From NCBI RefSeq assembly GCF_001866055.1, contig NZ_MLQS01000031.1:62001-126000 (forward strand): a stretch of DNA of 64,000 nt, given 5' to 3'. Source of the DNA: Anaerobacillus alkalidiazotrophicus (GTDB lineage Bacteria; Bacillota; Bacilli; Bacillales_H; Anaerobacillaceae). The first letter of the stretch is position 1, and the number at the start of each line of letters is the position of its first letter. Shown piece after piece: positions 35,598-44,877 of the stretch. A model generated the notes under the pieces. That model did not search any database. It was not told where the DNA came from and worked only from the letters and a program-made list of their open reading frames with translations. Position numbers and translations under genes: made by a program.

Positions 35598-35632
35598 AAA
35601 AACGCTTGTGTGTTACACACAAGCGTTTTTTT
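35598..35632. terminator. Bidirectional terminator between pyrE and rqcH
   Basis: Perfect stem AAAAACGCTTGTGTG / CACACAAGCGTTTTT with a 3-base loop. A-run and T-run flank it, so it can end both the pyr operon and the convergent rqcH gene. Confidence 0.9.
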
Positions 35633-35690
35633 GATTTAAGAAACTGCATATTATTTTTAGTTAGGTTCTCGTGACAAAGCTACACGCTTA

Positions 35691-37400
35691 CTATTTTCTT
35701 AAGTTTCTAACAAGCTCTTCATCTGGAGTAACATAAAGTGTTGTTTGATTGTCGTAAATAACATATCCTGGTCTTGATCCACTCGGTTTTTTCACGTGTT
35801 TTATAAGTGTAAAATCAACAGGTACCGAGCTTGATTGACGTGCTTTACTGAAGTAGGCTGCGATTGTCGCGGCTTCTATTAATGTCTTTTCATCAACTTG
35901 ATTACTTTTAATCACCACATGCGATCCAGGAATATCCTTTGTATGTAACCACGTTTCGTCACGTCTTGCTAATTTGTTGGTTAAATATTCGTTTTGCTTA
36001 TTATTTTTTCCAACTAAAATATCTAATCCGGATGAGGACTTATATTCTTCTAAATTCGGTTTAGTTTCTTTTTGTTTTTTGGTTTGTTTCTTGTTTCGAT
36101 TGCGCAGATAACCGCCTTCAACAAGCTCCTCGCGTATTTCGGCAATATCTTTAGGGGCTGCTGTTTCCACTTGACTCAAAATTTCTTCTAAGTATATGAG
36201 TTCATCATTTGCTTTATTAATTTGTTCTTGCACTATATCTAAAGAGTTTTTAGCTTTATTGTACTTTTTAAAATAACTTTGAGCATTTTCAGAAGGATTT
36301 TTTCTTGGATCAAGGGTAATCATAATTGATTTTCCTTCTTCATCATAGAAATCAATTACTTCTATATGTTTTTCACCCTTTTTTATTTCATGTAAGTAAG
36401 CAGTTAAAAGTTCACCAAATTTGCGGTATTTTGCTGCATCTTCTGCATTCTTTAATGTTAGCCTAAGCTTTTTTATTTTTGTTTTATTTTTTTGGTATTC
36501 ATTTTTAAGAAACCGCTCTAAGTCATTTGCTTGCTGGTGAACTCGATCTCGTTCTGCTTTTCCAAAGTAAAACCTGGTGAGCATCTCGCTAACGGACGTA
36601 AACGTTTGATTCGTTCCTTTTATGTGTGTTAAAGGGATAATTGAAAAATATCCCTTTTTCTCGGAAACAGTTATTTGTGGCTCGAATTTATTATTTTTTA
36701 GCAAATCTATTACCTCAAAGAAAGTTTTGGTTAAGGTTTCTCGATTTACTAGTCCTGCTGAATATATGATTTCGGTTGCTATTTGTGGAGACAACCCTGA
36801 AAACTGTTTTACAATCTGAGTGTCTATTTTACCAGCGTTAAAATCTATTTTTTTAATAAATGTGTTCTCATCAATTTCCAGTGGGTTCAACTTTTCTTGC
36901 TCTGGTGGAAGTTTATATGTATGTCCTGGTAAAATGGTTCGATAACTATTTATCCCAGGTGATAAATGTTTAATACTATCCAATATTTTGTCGTCTATTT
37001 CATCTAATAATACGATATTGCTGTGACGTCCCATAATCTCAACCATTAACTTCTTATAAGTTATATCACCTAGTTCGTTTCGAGCTCTAATTTTAATAGT
37101 TATAATTCTTTCTAAATCTAATTGTTTTATTTCCTCAATTATTCCACCCTCTAAATGTTTTCGTAATAACATACAAAACATCGGCGGTTCAGAAGGGTTA
37201 TCTAGCTTTTCATTTGTTAAATGTAATCGTGCAAAACTTGGATTTGCAGAAATAAGTAATTGTTTTGTTGAGCCTTTTGCCCGAATTGTAAAGACTAATT
37301 CTGTTTTATAAGGTTGATATATTTTAGTTATTTTTCCAGTTAGTAAAGTATTATTTAGTTCTTTTACCACTGCATGTACAATTGTTCCGTCAAATGACAT
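35691..37400 (-). CDS. rqcH: RqcH (NFACT family, Rqc2 homologue)
   Basis: 569-residue ribosome-associated quality-control factor that binds stalled 50S subunits and directs C-terminal alanine tailing of nascent chains; older annotations call it fibronectin-binding protein FbpA/YloA. NFACT-N domain from MSFDGTIVHAVVKELN, with LLISANPSFARLHLT and EIMGRHSNIVLLD; a long coiled coil (about 280-430); and the C-terminal NFACT-R domain with TWLHTKDIPGSHVVIKS and SGSRPGYVIY. I chose the ATG at 37400, which has GGAG 8 bases upstream and gives the conserved MSFDG; a GTG at 37409 is in frame. It is the only large minus-strand gene here. Confidence 0.94.
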   Translation of the reverse strand: MSFDGTIVHAVVKELNNTLLTGKITKIYQPYKTELVFTIRAKGSTKQLLISANPSFARLHLTNEKLDNPSEPPMFCMLLRKHLEGGIIEEIKQLDLERIITIKIRARNELGDITYKKLMVEIMGRHSNIVLLDEIDDKILDSIKHLSPGINSYRTILPGHTYKLPPEQEKLNPLEIDENTFIKKIDFNAGKIDTQIVKQFSGLSPQIATEIIYSAGLVNRETLTKTFFEVIDLLKNNKFEPQITVSEKKGYFSIIPLTHIKGTNQTFTSVSEMLTRFYFGKAERDRVHQQANDLERFLKNEYQKNKTKIKKLRLTLKNAEDAAKYRKFGELLTAYLHEIKKGEKHIEVIDFYDEEGKSIMITLDPRKNPSENAQSYFKKYNKAKNSLDIVQEQINKANDELIYLEEILSQVETAAPKDIAEIREELVEGGYLRNRNKKQTKKQKETKPNLEEYKSSSGLDILVGKNNKQNEYLTNKLARRDETWLHTKDIPGSHVVIKSNQVDEKTLIEAATIAAYFSKARQSSSVPVDFTLIKHVKKPSGSRPGYVIYDNQTTLYVTPDEELVRNLRK

Positions 37401-37552
37401 TATATTCACTCCATTACTACCTTAATTTTACGAATTCCACACTTTTTTATATAGCTTCACTTAACAGTATAGCATTTTTTTGGACTTGCCTGAATAAAGA
37501 TAGTTTGAAGGACAAGTCAGACGTTAAATGAAACAGATGTGGGGTGATGTAT

Positions 37553-40261
37553 GTGAAGTGGTATGATCGCGAAATAAAAGACGTTGAAAAAATGACACGA
37601 TCAGAATTTTCTAGTGGGTTATCACAAAAGGAGGCGGATAAAAGGCTAAAACAATTTGGGTTTAACAAACTGGATGAAGGTGAAAGTATACCGGCTTTAT
37701 TCCTGTTTTTATCCCAATTTAAAGATTTCATGGTCATTGTTTTATTGGTAGCGACTTTAATATCTGGGTTACTAGGTGAATATATTGATGCCATTACAAT
37801 TATTGTTATTGTCCTTTTAAATGGAGTCTTAGGCTTTATTCAAGAAAGAAAAGCAGAGAAGTCGTTAGCTGCCTTAAAAGAACTCTCCGCTCCCCAAATG
37901 AACGTACTTAGAGATGGGCAATGGACGAAAATTCCTTCTAGTGATGTTGTTGTTGGTGACATTGTTAAAATTATTAGTGGGGACCGGGTCGGAGCTGATG
38001 TTCGAATTATCCAATCCAAAGGACTTAGAGTGGAAGAATCAGCACTGACAGGCGAATCAGTTCCGGTACAAAAAACGGAAGTTGTCCTTTCTGGAGAGGA
38101 TCTTTCGATAGGTGATCAAGAAAACATGGCATTTATGGGGACAATGGTCACGCAAGGAAGTGGAACAGGAGTAATTGTTGCAACTGGAATGAAAACAGAA
38201 ATGGGGAAAATTGCCCATCTTTTACAATCTGCAGAAACGATGGTAACTCCTTTACAACGTAAACTTGAACAACTTGGTAAAATTTTGATTATTGTTGCTC
38301 TCATACTGACAGCCTTAGTCGTTGTCATTGGGGTTTACCAAGGTCAAGATGCTTATACGATGTTTCTAGCAGGGGTTTCTCTTGCAGTAGCTGCCATACC
38401 TGAAGGTTTACCTGCAATTGTTACTGTGGCACTTGCATTAGGTGTACAACGAATGATAAAACGAAAAGCAATTGTCCGAAAGTTACCCGCAGTAGAAACA
38501 TTAGGTTGCGCCTCAGTGATTTGTTCTGATAAAACAGGTACGTTAACACAAAATAAAATGACAGTTACAAAATTATGGTCGGGTGGAAAAACATGGAGTG
38601 TCTCAGGTACGGGGTATGTTCCTAAGGGTGATTTCTTCCTTAATGGAAAAAAGTTAAATGTAGAAATGGAAAAAACTTTATACCAATTGTTAACATTTGG
38701 AGCTTTATGTAACAATGCAAAGGTAGTCACAAAAGAAGTAAAAGAAGGGTTACTTTCCAAGACAAAAAAGGAATATACAATTGATGGAGATCCAACAGAA
38801 GGAGCGTTAGCTGTTAGTGCTAACAAAGCTGGGATTGATAGAGAGTCCTTAGTAAAAGAATACGAAATTATCGAAGAGTTTCCGTTTGAATCGACTCGAA
38901 AAATGATGAGTGTCGTTGTTGAAAGAAGAAGAGATGGTAAACGTTTTGTTGTAACAAAAGGTGCCCCTGATGTCTTACTCCGTAGAAGTGAGCATATTTT
39001 ATGGGATGAACGACGACAATCTTTAACCACAGACAAAGAAACTGCGGTTGTCAGTGCAATTGATAATCTTGCATCCCAAGCACTACGCACGATTGCTATA
39101 GCTTTTAAAGAGATTGAAAGAAATACTCCTCTTCACTCAGAAGATGTAGTTGAAAGTAAATTAACGTTTATTGGACTTGAAGGTATGATCGATCCTCCTA
39201 GACCTGAAGTAAGAAATTCAATTATTGAATGTCGACAGGCAGGAATTAAGACTATTATGATTACAGGCGATCATTTAATTACAGCTAGGGCTATTGCAGA
39301 GCAGTTAAACATATTACCTAGTCACGGTAAAATTATGGACGGGAATACGTTGGCAAAAATGAGTGTAAAAGATTTAGAGGAAGTCGTTGAAGATATTTAT
39401 GTTTATGCACGTGTATCTCCAGAACATAAACTTAAAATAGTGAAAGCACTTCAGGCTAAAGGACATATTGTTGCAATGACAGGTGATGGTGTTAACGATG
39501 CTCCAGCAATTAAAGCTGCGAATATTGGGGTTGCTATGGGGATAACAGGGACAGATGTTGCAAAAGAGGCATCATCCCTTGTCCTTAGCGATGATAACTT
39601 TGCGACAATTAAAGCGGCAATTAAAGAAGGAAGAAATATTTATGACAATATTCGTAAATTTATTCGCTATATGCTCGCATCTAATGTTGGTGAGATATTA
39701 GTTATGCTATTTGCAATGTTGCTCGGTATGCCGTTACCTTTAGTGGCTATCCAAATTTTATGGATCAATTTAGTTACCGATGGTTTACCAGCGATGGCAT
39801 TAGGGCTTGATCAAGCAGAGGGCGACGTAATGAAACGTAAACCACGTCATCCGATGGAGAGTGTCTTTGCTAGAGGGTTGGCATGGAAAATTGTAAGCCG
39901 TGGGTTTATGATTGGAACCGTTACAATTATTGCATTTTGGTTAACATTAACTGCGAATCCACAAGAACTAATAAAAGCTCAAACAGTAGCTTTTGCAACG
40001 TTAGTAATGGCGCAACTCATTCATGTTTTCGATTGCCGAAGTGAGCACTCTGTATTTCACCGAAATCCACTTCAAAATATATATTTAGTATTAGCAGTCT
40101 TATCTTCGCTTGTGTTAATGTTAGGTGTCATGTACTTCCCGCCTTTACAACCTGTATTTCATACCGTTGGTTTAGGGGTACGTGAATGGTTGCTAGTCGT
40201 AGGGCTTGCATCTATTCCAACCATTGCATTAGCGGGGTTTCACATATTTAAGAGAAAATAA
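37553..40261 (+). CDS. yloB: P-type Ca2+-transporting ATPase (YloB)
   Basis: About 902-residue P2-type ATPase, related to SERCA and B. subtilis YloB, which exports calcium. Phosphorylation motif CSDKTGTLTQ (Asp326), dephosphorylation motif ALTGESVPV (about 163), hinge TGDGVNDAPAI (about 640) and the transmembrane PEGLPAIV calcium-site segment are intact; TM6 has LWINLVTDGLPA with the N..D ligands. N-terminal cation ATPase domain precedes. Start is uncertain: GTG 37553 with GGGGTG 6 bases upstream gives MKWYDREI; GTG 37544 and ATG 37547 are also in frame. Confidence 0.94.
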   Translation: MKWYDREIKDVEKMTRSEFSSGLSQKEADKRLKQFGFNKLDEGESIPALFLFLSQFKDFMVIVLLVATLISGLLGEYIDAITIIVIVLLNGVLGFIQERKAEKSLAALKELSAPQMNVLRDGQWTKIPSSDVVVGDIVKIISGDRVGADVRIIQSKGLRVEESALTGESVPVQKTEVVLSGEDLSIGDQENMAFMGTMVTQGSGTGVIVATGMKTEMGKIAHLLQSAETMVTPLQRKLEQLGKILIIVALILTALVVVIGVYQGQDAYTMFLAGVSLAVAAIPEGLPAIVTVALALGVQRMIKRKAIVRKLPAVETLGCASVICSDKTGTLTQNKMTVTKLWSGGKTWSVSGTGYVPKGDFFLNGKKLNVEMEKTLYQLLTFGALCNNAKVVTKEVKEGLLSKTKKEYTIDGDPTEGALAVSANKAGIDRESLVKEYEIIEEFPFESTRKMMSVVVERRRDGKRFVVTKGAPDVLLRRSEHILWDERRQSLTTDKETAVVSAIDNLASQALRTIAIAFKEIERNTPLHSEDVVESKLTFIGLEGMIDPPRPEVRNSIIECRQAGIKTIMITGDHLITARAIAEQLNILPSHGKIMDGNTLAKMSVKDLEEVVEDIYVYARVSPEHKLKIVKALQAKGHIVAMTGDGVNDAPAIKAANIGVAMGITGTDVAKEASSLVLSDDNFATIKAAIKEGRNIYDNIRKFIRYMLASNVGEILVMLFAMLLGMPLPLVAIQILWINLVTDGLPAMALGLDQAEGDVMKRKPRHPMESVFARGLAWKIVSRGFMIGTVTIIAFWLTLTANPQELIKAQTVAFATLVMAQLIHVFDCRSEHSVFHRNPLQNIYLVLAVLSSLVLMLGVMYFPPLQPVFHTVGLGVREWLLVVGLASIPTIALAGFHIFKRK

Positions 40262-40284
40262 ATGAATTAATGAATACCATGACG

Positions 40285-40540
40285 CTTTATTCTCACTACA
40301 ATGATGCCAGATCTAGTTTCGTTTAATCATTTGTAGCTAAATATAGATTAATCCCACTCCTTAGGTGTGGGATTAACTGCCCAATAGGTCCCGATATACT
40401 ATAACTTTCATCAGTGAAGTTGATTAGTTATTCTTATGCCTGTAGTATAAGTTAAGCAAACAAACAGTAGGAGATGAAGGAACGCCCATTAGCAGCTTTA
40501 TTCAGCTCGTTTTTGGTAATGTAGAAATTCACTTAATTAA
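40285..40540 (+). repeat. Repeat family E, copy 1, interrupted by family D
   Basis: Left part 40285-40352 (TATTCTCACTA...CTAGTTTCG...AATCATTTGTAGCTAAATATAGATTAAT) and right part 40502-40540 (CAGCTCGTTTTTGGTAATG...GAAATTCACTTAATTA) align with the uninterrupted copy at 43489-43595. Between them lies family D copy 2. Confidence 0.65.
40353..40501 (+). repeat. Repeat family D, copy 2 (inserted in E)
   Basis: Short terminal hairpin CCCACTCC / TGTGGG, then ATTAACTGCCCAATAGGTCC, ATAACTTTCATCAGTGAAG...TTGATTAGTTAT, TATAAGTTAAGCAAACAA and the terminal CAGCTTTAT shared with the other D copies. It lacks the 5' GGCAGT arm of copies 1 and 3, so its left end is shorter. Confidence 0.8.
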
Positions 40541-40617
40541 AAAGAGGCTCTAATTTGATGTGTTCCTAACTATATTAGTAAAATAAAGTTGGAGCATTAA
40601 ATAAGCCTCTTTATTTT
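40541..40617 (+). terminator. Long stem-loop upstream of yicC-type gene
   Basis: Outer stem AAAGAGGCT (40541-40549) / AAGCCTCTTT followed by ATTTTG. The long inner region is itself partly self-complementary. It may end transcription from yloB or be part of the intergenic repeats. 40618-40780 holds no further clear element. Confidence 0.65.
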
Positions 40618-40780
40618 GTTTCATTCTCTATCTAAATCGACAAGTATTTTTGTAGCAAATAACTATAATTTAAAAAACTATTCTAACTATAATAAAAAAT
40701 TAACGTTCATGTTGTTTCTGTTTCCTAAACTTGTTGATAATGGTAAAATTGGTTAGAATAGAGAAGTGGATGTGATAGAT

Positions 40781-41668
40781 ATGATAGTAAGTATGACTGG
40801 ATATGGTCAAGCATTTATTGAAAAAGAAAATTATCGAATTAACGTAGAAATGAAATCAGTAAATCATCGGTTTTCAGAAGTAACTATACGAATGCCACGC
40901 CAATTTCTTTTTTTAGAAGATCGATTAAAGAAGCAAGTAAATCATTTTGTTCAGCGAGGTAAAGTCGATGTGTTCCTAACAATTGAAGGGGATGGATTAG
41001 TTCAACGAACGCTGCAAGTTGATTGGAATTTGTTAACTGAGTTTCGTCAAGTTTTTGAAACAGCAGAAAAAAAATTAGGTGTGGAACAAGATTTTAATTT
41101 GGAAAAAATTATTATTCACCCTGATGTTGTAACAGTGATAGAAAAAGAAAATCAATCGGACACTCTTGTTGATGATATTATTACTACATGTGAGAAAGCA
41201 GTTTTAGAATTACTTAAAATGCGTCAAAAAGAAGGAGAAAGTCTTTGTAATGATTTGAAATTAAGACTTGAGAATCTTCATAACTTGACTGACGACATTT
41301 CAACAAATGCTCCTAAAGTAATTGAGACCTATCACGAGAGGTTATTAAAAAGAGTAGATGAGTTTTTAACTGGTAAACTAGAAATTGAAGAAGCTCGGAT
41401 CCTAACAGAAGTTGCGATCTATGCCGATAAAGCAAATGTTGATGAAGAACTAATTAGGTTGAAAAGCCATCTTGATCAGTTCTTATTCATTATCGAGCAA
41501 AATAAAGGAAATGCAGTAGGTAGGAAGTTAGATTTTCTTGTTCAAGAAATGAATCGGGAAGCAAATACAATAGGTTCAAAATCTAATGATATACATATTA
41601 ATAAACAAGTGGTAGAGTTAAAGGCGGAGCTTGAAAAAATCAAAGAACAAGTTCAAAATATTGAATAA
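40781..41668 (+). CDS. yloC: YicC/YloC family endoribonuclease
   Basis: 295-residue YicC-family protein; the E. coli member is an endoribonuclease involved in small-RNA turnover. N-terminal signature MIVSMTGYGQA and VEMKSVNHRFSEVTIRMPRQFLFLEDRLKK; C-terminal DUF1732 with FLVQEMNREANTIGSKSNDIHINKQVVELKAELEKIKEQVQN. The ATG at 40781 gives the conserved N-terminus; a GTG at 40766 adds five residues. In Bacillus it precedes remA and gmk as here. Confidence 0.92.
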   Translation: MIVSMTGYGQAFIEKENYRINVEMKSVNHRFSEVTIRMPRQFLFLEDRLKKQVNHFVQRGKVDVFLTIEGDGLVQRTLQVDWNLLTEFRQVFETAEKKLGVEQDFNLEKIIIHPDVVTVIEKENQSDTLVDDIITTCEKAVLELLKMRQKEGESLCNDLKLRLENLHNLTDDISTNAPKVIETYHERLLKRVDEFLTGKLEIEEARILTEVAIYADKANVDEELIRLKSHLDQFLFIIEQNKGNAVGRKLDFLVQEMNREANTIGSKSNDIHINKQVVELKAELEKIKEQVQNIE

Positions 41669-41753
41669 TTATATAATTAATATTATTTGAAAGAAAAAGG
41701 TGTTAAAATGACCAAAGTTCTGGTTATAATATAAAGATGGGCAGGGGAAAACA

Positions 41754-42014
41754 ATGAACATTAAACTTATAAATATTGGTTTTGGCAATATTGTTTCAGC
41801 AAATCGGATTATTTCAATTGTGAGTCCAGAATCAGCTCCAATTAAAAGGATTATTCAAGAAGCTAGGGAGCGAAACATGTTGATTGATGCTACATATGGA
41901 AGAAGAACGAGAGCTGTAATTATTGCTGATAGTGATCATGTTATTTTATCTGCTGTTCAACCGGAAACGGTAGCACAACGTTTATCTAATAAAGATGATT
42001 TATCAGAAGACTAA
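41754..42014 (+). CDS. remA: RemA, biofilm matrix regulator
   Basis: 86-residue DNA-binding protein (DUF370) that activates extracellular matrix genes and osmolyte uptake in B. subtilis. The sequence [20 protein letters not shown]...[37 protein letters not shown] is typical along its whole length (quoted in parts). AGGGGAAA precedes the ATG. It lies between the YicC gene and gmk in the standard order. Confidence 0.95.
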   Translation: MNIKLINIGFGNIVSANRIISIVSPESAPIKRIIQEARERNMLIDATYGRRTRAVIIADSDHVILSAVQPETVAQRLSNKDDLSED

Positions 42015-42038
42015 AGGAAATAATATCACCAATCCAAT

Positions 42039-42070
42039 TCCGGCTAATGTATAATTAGCTGGAGTTTTCT
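42039..42070 (+). terminator. Weak terminator after remA
   Basis: 10 bp stem TCCGGCTAAT (42039-42048) / ATTAGCTGGA (42054-42063) with one G-U pair, followed by GTTTTCT. Confidence 0.55.
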
Positions 42071-42174
42071 AGTACTATAAAATACATACGTATTTGAGAT
42101 AGTATAAGAAACTTGGCATATACAAAATATATTATGCAAAGTTTAATCCTATGGATTGATTTATGGAGGTAATA

Positions 42175-42789
42175 ATGAAAAAGGAAAGAGGCTTATTAAT
42201 CGTTCTTTCTGGACCATCCGGTGTAGGGAAAGGTACGGTATGTGCGGCACTTAGGAAACAAGATACAGATATTTTGTATTCAGTTTCAGCAACAACTCGC
42301 TCTCCAAGAGAAGGAGAAGTTAATGGGGTTAATTATTTTTTTAAAACGAAAGAACAATTTAAGGAAATGATAGAGAAGGATCAACTTCTTGAATGGGCGG
42401 AATATGTAGGTAATTTTTATGGAACACCTGTAGACTATGTTGAAAAAACCTTAAGTGAAGGAAAAGATATTATTCTTGAAATTGAGGTGCAAGGTGCATT
42501 AAAAGTTAGAGAAAAATTTCCAGAAGGTTTATTTATCTTCTTGATGCCGCCTAGCTTGGCTGAGCTACGAAATCGAATTGTTAACCGAGGAACTGAAACA
42601 GAAGATCTTATTAACAACCGTATGACAGTTGCCAAAGATGAAATCGAAATGATGAATAAGTATGATTATGTTGTTGAAAATGACGAAGTTCATCTAGCGG
42701 TCGACAGAATAAAAGCGATTGTAATTGCTGAACATTGTAGGAAAGACCGCTTAATAGAAAAATATAAACAATTAGTGGAGGCTGAGTAA
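42175..42789 (+). CDS. gmk: Guanylate kinase
   Basis: 204-residue enzyme phosphorylating GMP to GDP. P-loop GPSGVGKGT (13-21), [19 protein letters not shown] for GMP binding, and GNFYGTP. The ATG at 42175 follows TGGAGGTAAT; an in-frame ATG 12 bases upstream overlaps the site. rpoZ follows with no gap, so the pair is one unit. Confidence 0.97.
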   Translation: MKKERGLLIVLSGPSGVGKGTVCAALRKQDTDILYSVSATTRSPREGEVNGVNYFFKTKEQFKEMIEKDQLLEWAEYVGNFYGTPVDYVEKTLSEGKDIILEIEVQGALKVREKFPEGLFIFLMPPSLAELRNRIVNRGTETEDLINNRMTVAKDEIEMMNKYDYVVENDEVHLAVDRIKAIVIAEHCRKDRLIEKYKQLVEAE

Positions 42790-42996
42790 ATGTTATACCC
42801 TTCAATTGATAATTTATTAACAAAACTTGACTCAAAATATACGTTAGTGACTGTTTCGTCAAGACGTGCACGTTACCTTCGTGAATCAAATGAAAGAGAC
42901 TTAAAGGTTGATAAGCCTCAGTCATATAAACAGGTTGGTAAAGCACTTGAAGAAATTTCTGCAGGGCAACTTTCGTTCAAACGTCGGGAAGAGTAG
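42790..42996 (+). CDS. rpoZ: RNA polymerase omega subunit
   Basis: 68-residue omega subunit that helps assemble RNA polymerase. [30 protein letters not shown] contains the conserved omega helix (SRRAR), followed by [18 protein letters not shown]. The start follows GTGGAGGCTGAGTAA, where the ribosome binding site lies inside the gmk end. Ends before a terminator and the repeat cluster. Confidence 0.95.
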   Translation: MLYPSIDNLLTKLDSKYTLVTVSSRRARYLRESNERDLKVDKPQSYKQVGKALEEISAGQLSFKRREE

Positions 42997-43094
42997 AAAA
43001 TGCAAAAGGGGATGACTCAAAAAGTGTTTGCCCCCCTATGAACAATTATTTAGAGAATTAACCTTATATCAAAGGTTTTTCACTAGTTTATAAT

Positions 43095-43136
43095 GGGGGT
43101 GTGACTGATCTAGTATGAGTCACCCTCTTTTTTTGT
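43095..43136 (+). terminator. Terminator after gmk-rpoZ
   Basis: Stem GGGTG (43097-43101) / CACCC (43121-43125) extended by ACT/AGT, followed by CTTTTTTTG. Preceding bases GATGACTC and GCCCCCC can form a competing outer stem. Confidence 0.75.
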
Positions 43137-43230
43137 ACTTTAAGAAAGTTTAACTTCTCTAAAGGAATAAAGTATAAGAAAAACTAAGGCTTTCGCTTTA
43201 GGACTTGGCGATAAGCCAGGTTTTTCTAAC
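43137..43230 (+). repeat. Repeat family B, copy 2
   Basis: Contains a strong nested hairpin 43177-43227: AGAAAAAC / GTTTTTCT, GGCTT / AAGCC and CGC / GCG. Upstream words match copy 1 at 13220. It starts at the end of the rpoZ terminator and runs straight into family A copy 3. Confidence 0.7.
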
Positions 43231-43443
43231 ATAATCAGAATTTATAAATTTCTAACTTGGAAACTGTCTAGCTTCAGCGCCTACGAGCTCGGTCACTTCA
43301 GTCCTTTTCGGAAGCCAAAGAGCGGCTTCTGTCAAAGGCCGCCCCAGTGAAGCTACTGCTTGAATTACTTCGATGCTGCTTTGCGACGAGCAAACGGAGT
43401 GGCACAGGAGCAGCTGCTCGTGACCAAGGCGCTTGCGCTTTTC
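43231..43443 (+). repeat. Repeat family A, copy 3
   Basis: 213 bp starting ATAATCAGAATTTATAAATT and ACTGTCTAGC as in copy 2, then the GGAAGCCAAAGAGCGGCTTC hairpin module and the right-hand module TGCGACGAGCAAACGGAG / CACAGGAGCAGCTGCTCG, ending GGCGCTTGCGCTTTTC. It lacks the left module with CTCGTCGCA present in copy 4. Minus-strand reading frames in it are by-products. Confidence 0.85.
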
Positions 43444-43488
43444 ATGTGTTTTTCTTAAGAAAGTATAGTTTATGAATTTCATCATTCA

Positions 43489-43595
43489 TTATTTTCGCCA
43501 CTAAGGTGCTATACCTAGTTACGCCGAATCATTTGTAACTAAATATTGATTTATGCGGCTCGGATTTGGTAAATATGAAATTCACTTAAATTATT
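43489..43595 (+). repeat. Repeat family E, copy 2 (uninterrupted)
   Basis: About 107 bp aligning with both flanks of family D copy 2: TATTTTCGCCACTAAGGTGC, CTAGTTACG, AATCATTTGTAACTAAATATTGATTTAT directly joined to GCGGCTCGGATTTGGTAAATATGAAATTCACTTAAATTA. The continuous order here gives the inferred pre-insertion state of the copy at 40285. Confidence 0.6.
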
Positions 43596-43668
43596 TTCTA
43601 TTTGGAAAGTTTTCGAGTGAACAGGCGCTATCAGTTTTCTAATTTTCAAGACACTGGAGGAGTTACAT

Positions 43669-44877
43669 ATGTTAAAGGGGAAAAAAATTTTATTATGTTT
43701 GGCTGGCGGAGTCGCTGTTTATAAAGCATGTGCACTTACAAGTAAATTAACACAAGCTGGTGCTAGTGTTAAAGTGGTTATGACTGAAGGTGCAACAAAA
43801 TTTGTAACACCACTAACCTTCCAAGCACTTTCAAGAGACAATGTATATGTTGATACCTTCGAAGAAAAAGATCCGACAAAAATAACCCATATAGATATTG
43901 CTGATTGGCCAGATGTTGTTGTTGTGGCACCAGCTACTGCCAATATTATTGGGAAAGCTGCCAATGGTATAGCTGATGATCTAGTTTCAACAATGTTACT
44001 CGCTACCACTGCACCTATTTTTATCGCACCTGCTATGAATGTTCATATGTACGAGCATCCGGCAGTTATTGCTAATATCGATAAATTAAAATTATTTGGT
44101 TATCAAATATTAGAGCCGGGTGAAGGTTATTTAGCATGTGGATATATTGGAAAAGGGCGACTGATGGAACCAGACGATATCTTCAAACATCTTGAAGAGT
44201 TCTTTCAACCGTCATCATCCACATTAAAAGGTAAAACAGTATTAGTTACAGCTGGACCTACTCAAGAAAAACTTGATCCAGTACGTTATTTTACGAACCA
44301 CTCATCTGGGAAAATGGGTTATGCTATAGCTGAGCAAGCGATAAAACGAGGTGCAAATGTTATATTAATTTCTGGTCCTACTACTATAAAGCCACCAAAT
44401 GGAGTTCAACTTGAGAATGTAACATCAGCAAAAGATATGTTTGAAAAAGTGATCGAGTGTTTTGATTTTGCTGATGTCGTTATCAAAACAGCTGCTGTTG
44501 CTGATTATCGACCAAAGTTAGTGCACGAACAAAAAATAAAAAAAAGCCCGAATGATTGGTCTATTGAAATGGAAAGAACGACAGATATATTAAAAACGTT
44601 AGGTGAAAGAAAAGAAAAACAATTATTAGTCGGATTTGCTGCTGAAAGTGAACAACTAGAGGAATATGCCAAAGATAAATTAGAGAGAAAAAATCTAGAT
44701 ATGATTGTTACTAATAGTATTGTTCAACCGGGAGCTGGGTTTAAAGCTGATACAAATATTGTAACGATATTTAATAAGAATGGGACAAGACTTGATTTGC
44801 CACTGATGTCTAAGCATGAAGTCGCTAATTATTTGTTAAATGAAGTGGAAGAAGTAATAAAGGATTCTGAAAAATGA
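43669..44877 (+). CDS. coaBC: CoaBC, phosphopantothenoylcysteine synthetase/decarboxylase
   Basis: 402-residue bifunctional enzyme of coenzyme A synthesis. N-terminal CoaC flavoprotein domain (1 to about 180) has VAVYKACALTSKL, APAMNVHMYEHPAV with the HFCD-family Asn-Met segment and the ACGYIGKGRLMEP substrate flap with its cysteine. The C-terminal CoaB domain (about 187-402) has VTAGPTQEKLDPVRYFTNHSSGKMG and KIKKSPNDW. CTGGAGGAG precedes the ATG. Its stop overlaps the priA start (ATGA). Confidence 0.97.
   Translation: MLKGKKILLCLAGGVAVYKACALTSKLTQAGASVKVVMTEGATKFVTPLTFQALSRDNVYVDTFEEKDPTKITHIDIADWPDVVVVAPATANIIGKAANGIADDLVSTMLLATTAPIFIAPAMNVHMYEHPAVIANIDKLKLFGYQILEPGEGYLACGYIGKGRLMEPDDIFKHLEEFFQPSSSTLKGKTVLVTAGPTQEKLDPVRYFTNHSSGKMGYAIAEQAIKRGANVILISGPTTIKPPNGVQLENVTSAKDMFEKVIECFDFADVVIKTAAVADYRPKLVHEQKIKKSPNDWSIEMERTTDILKTLGERKEKQLLVGFAAESEQLEEYAKDKLERKNLDMIVTNSIVQPGAGFKADTNIVTIFNKNGTRLDLPLMSKHEVANYLLNEVEEVIKDSEK

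Noticed and set aside
38353..39090. Long open frame (245 codons) on the minus strand inside the Ca2+ ATPase gene
   Set aside because: It lies antisense to a highly conserved P-type ATPase, has no ribosome binding site or recognisable domain, and is explained by codon bias of the real gene.
40556..40980. 14-base identity GATGTGTTCCTAAC between 40556 and the start of the YicC gene near 40967
   Set aside because: A single short match with no extension on either side; probably coincidence.
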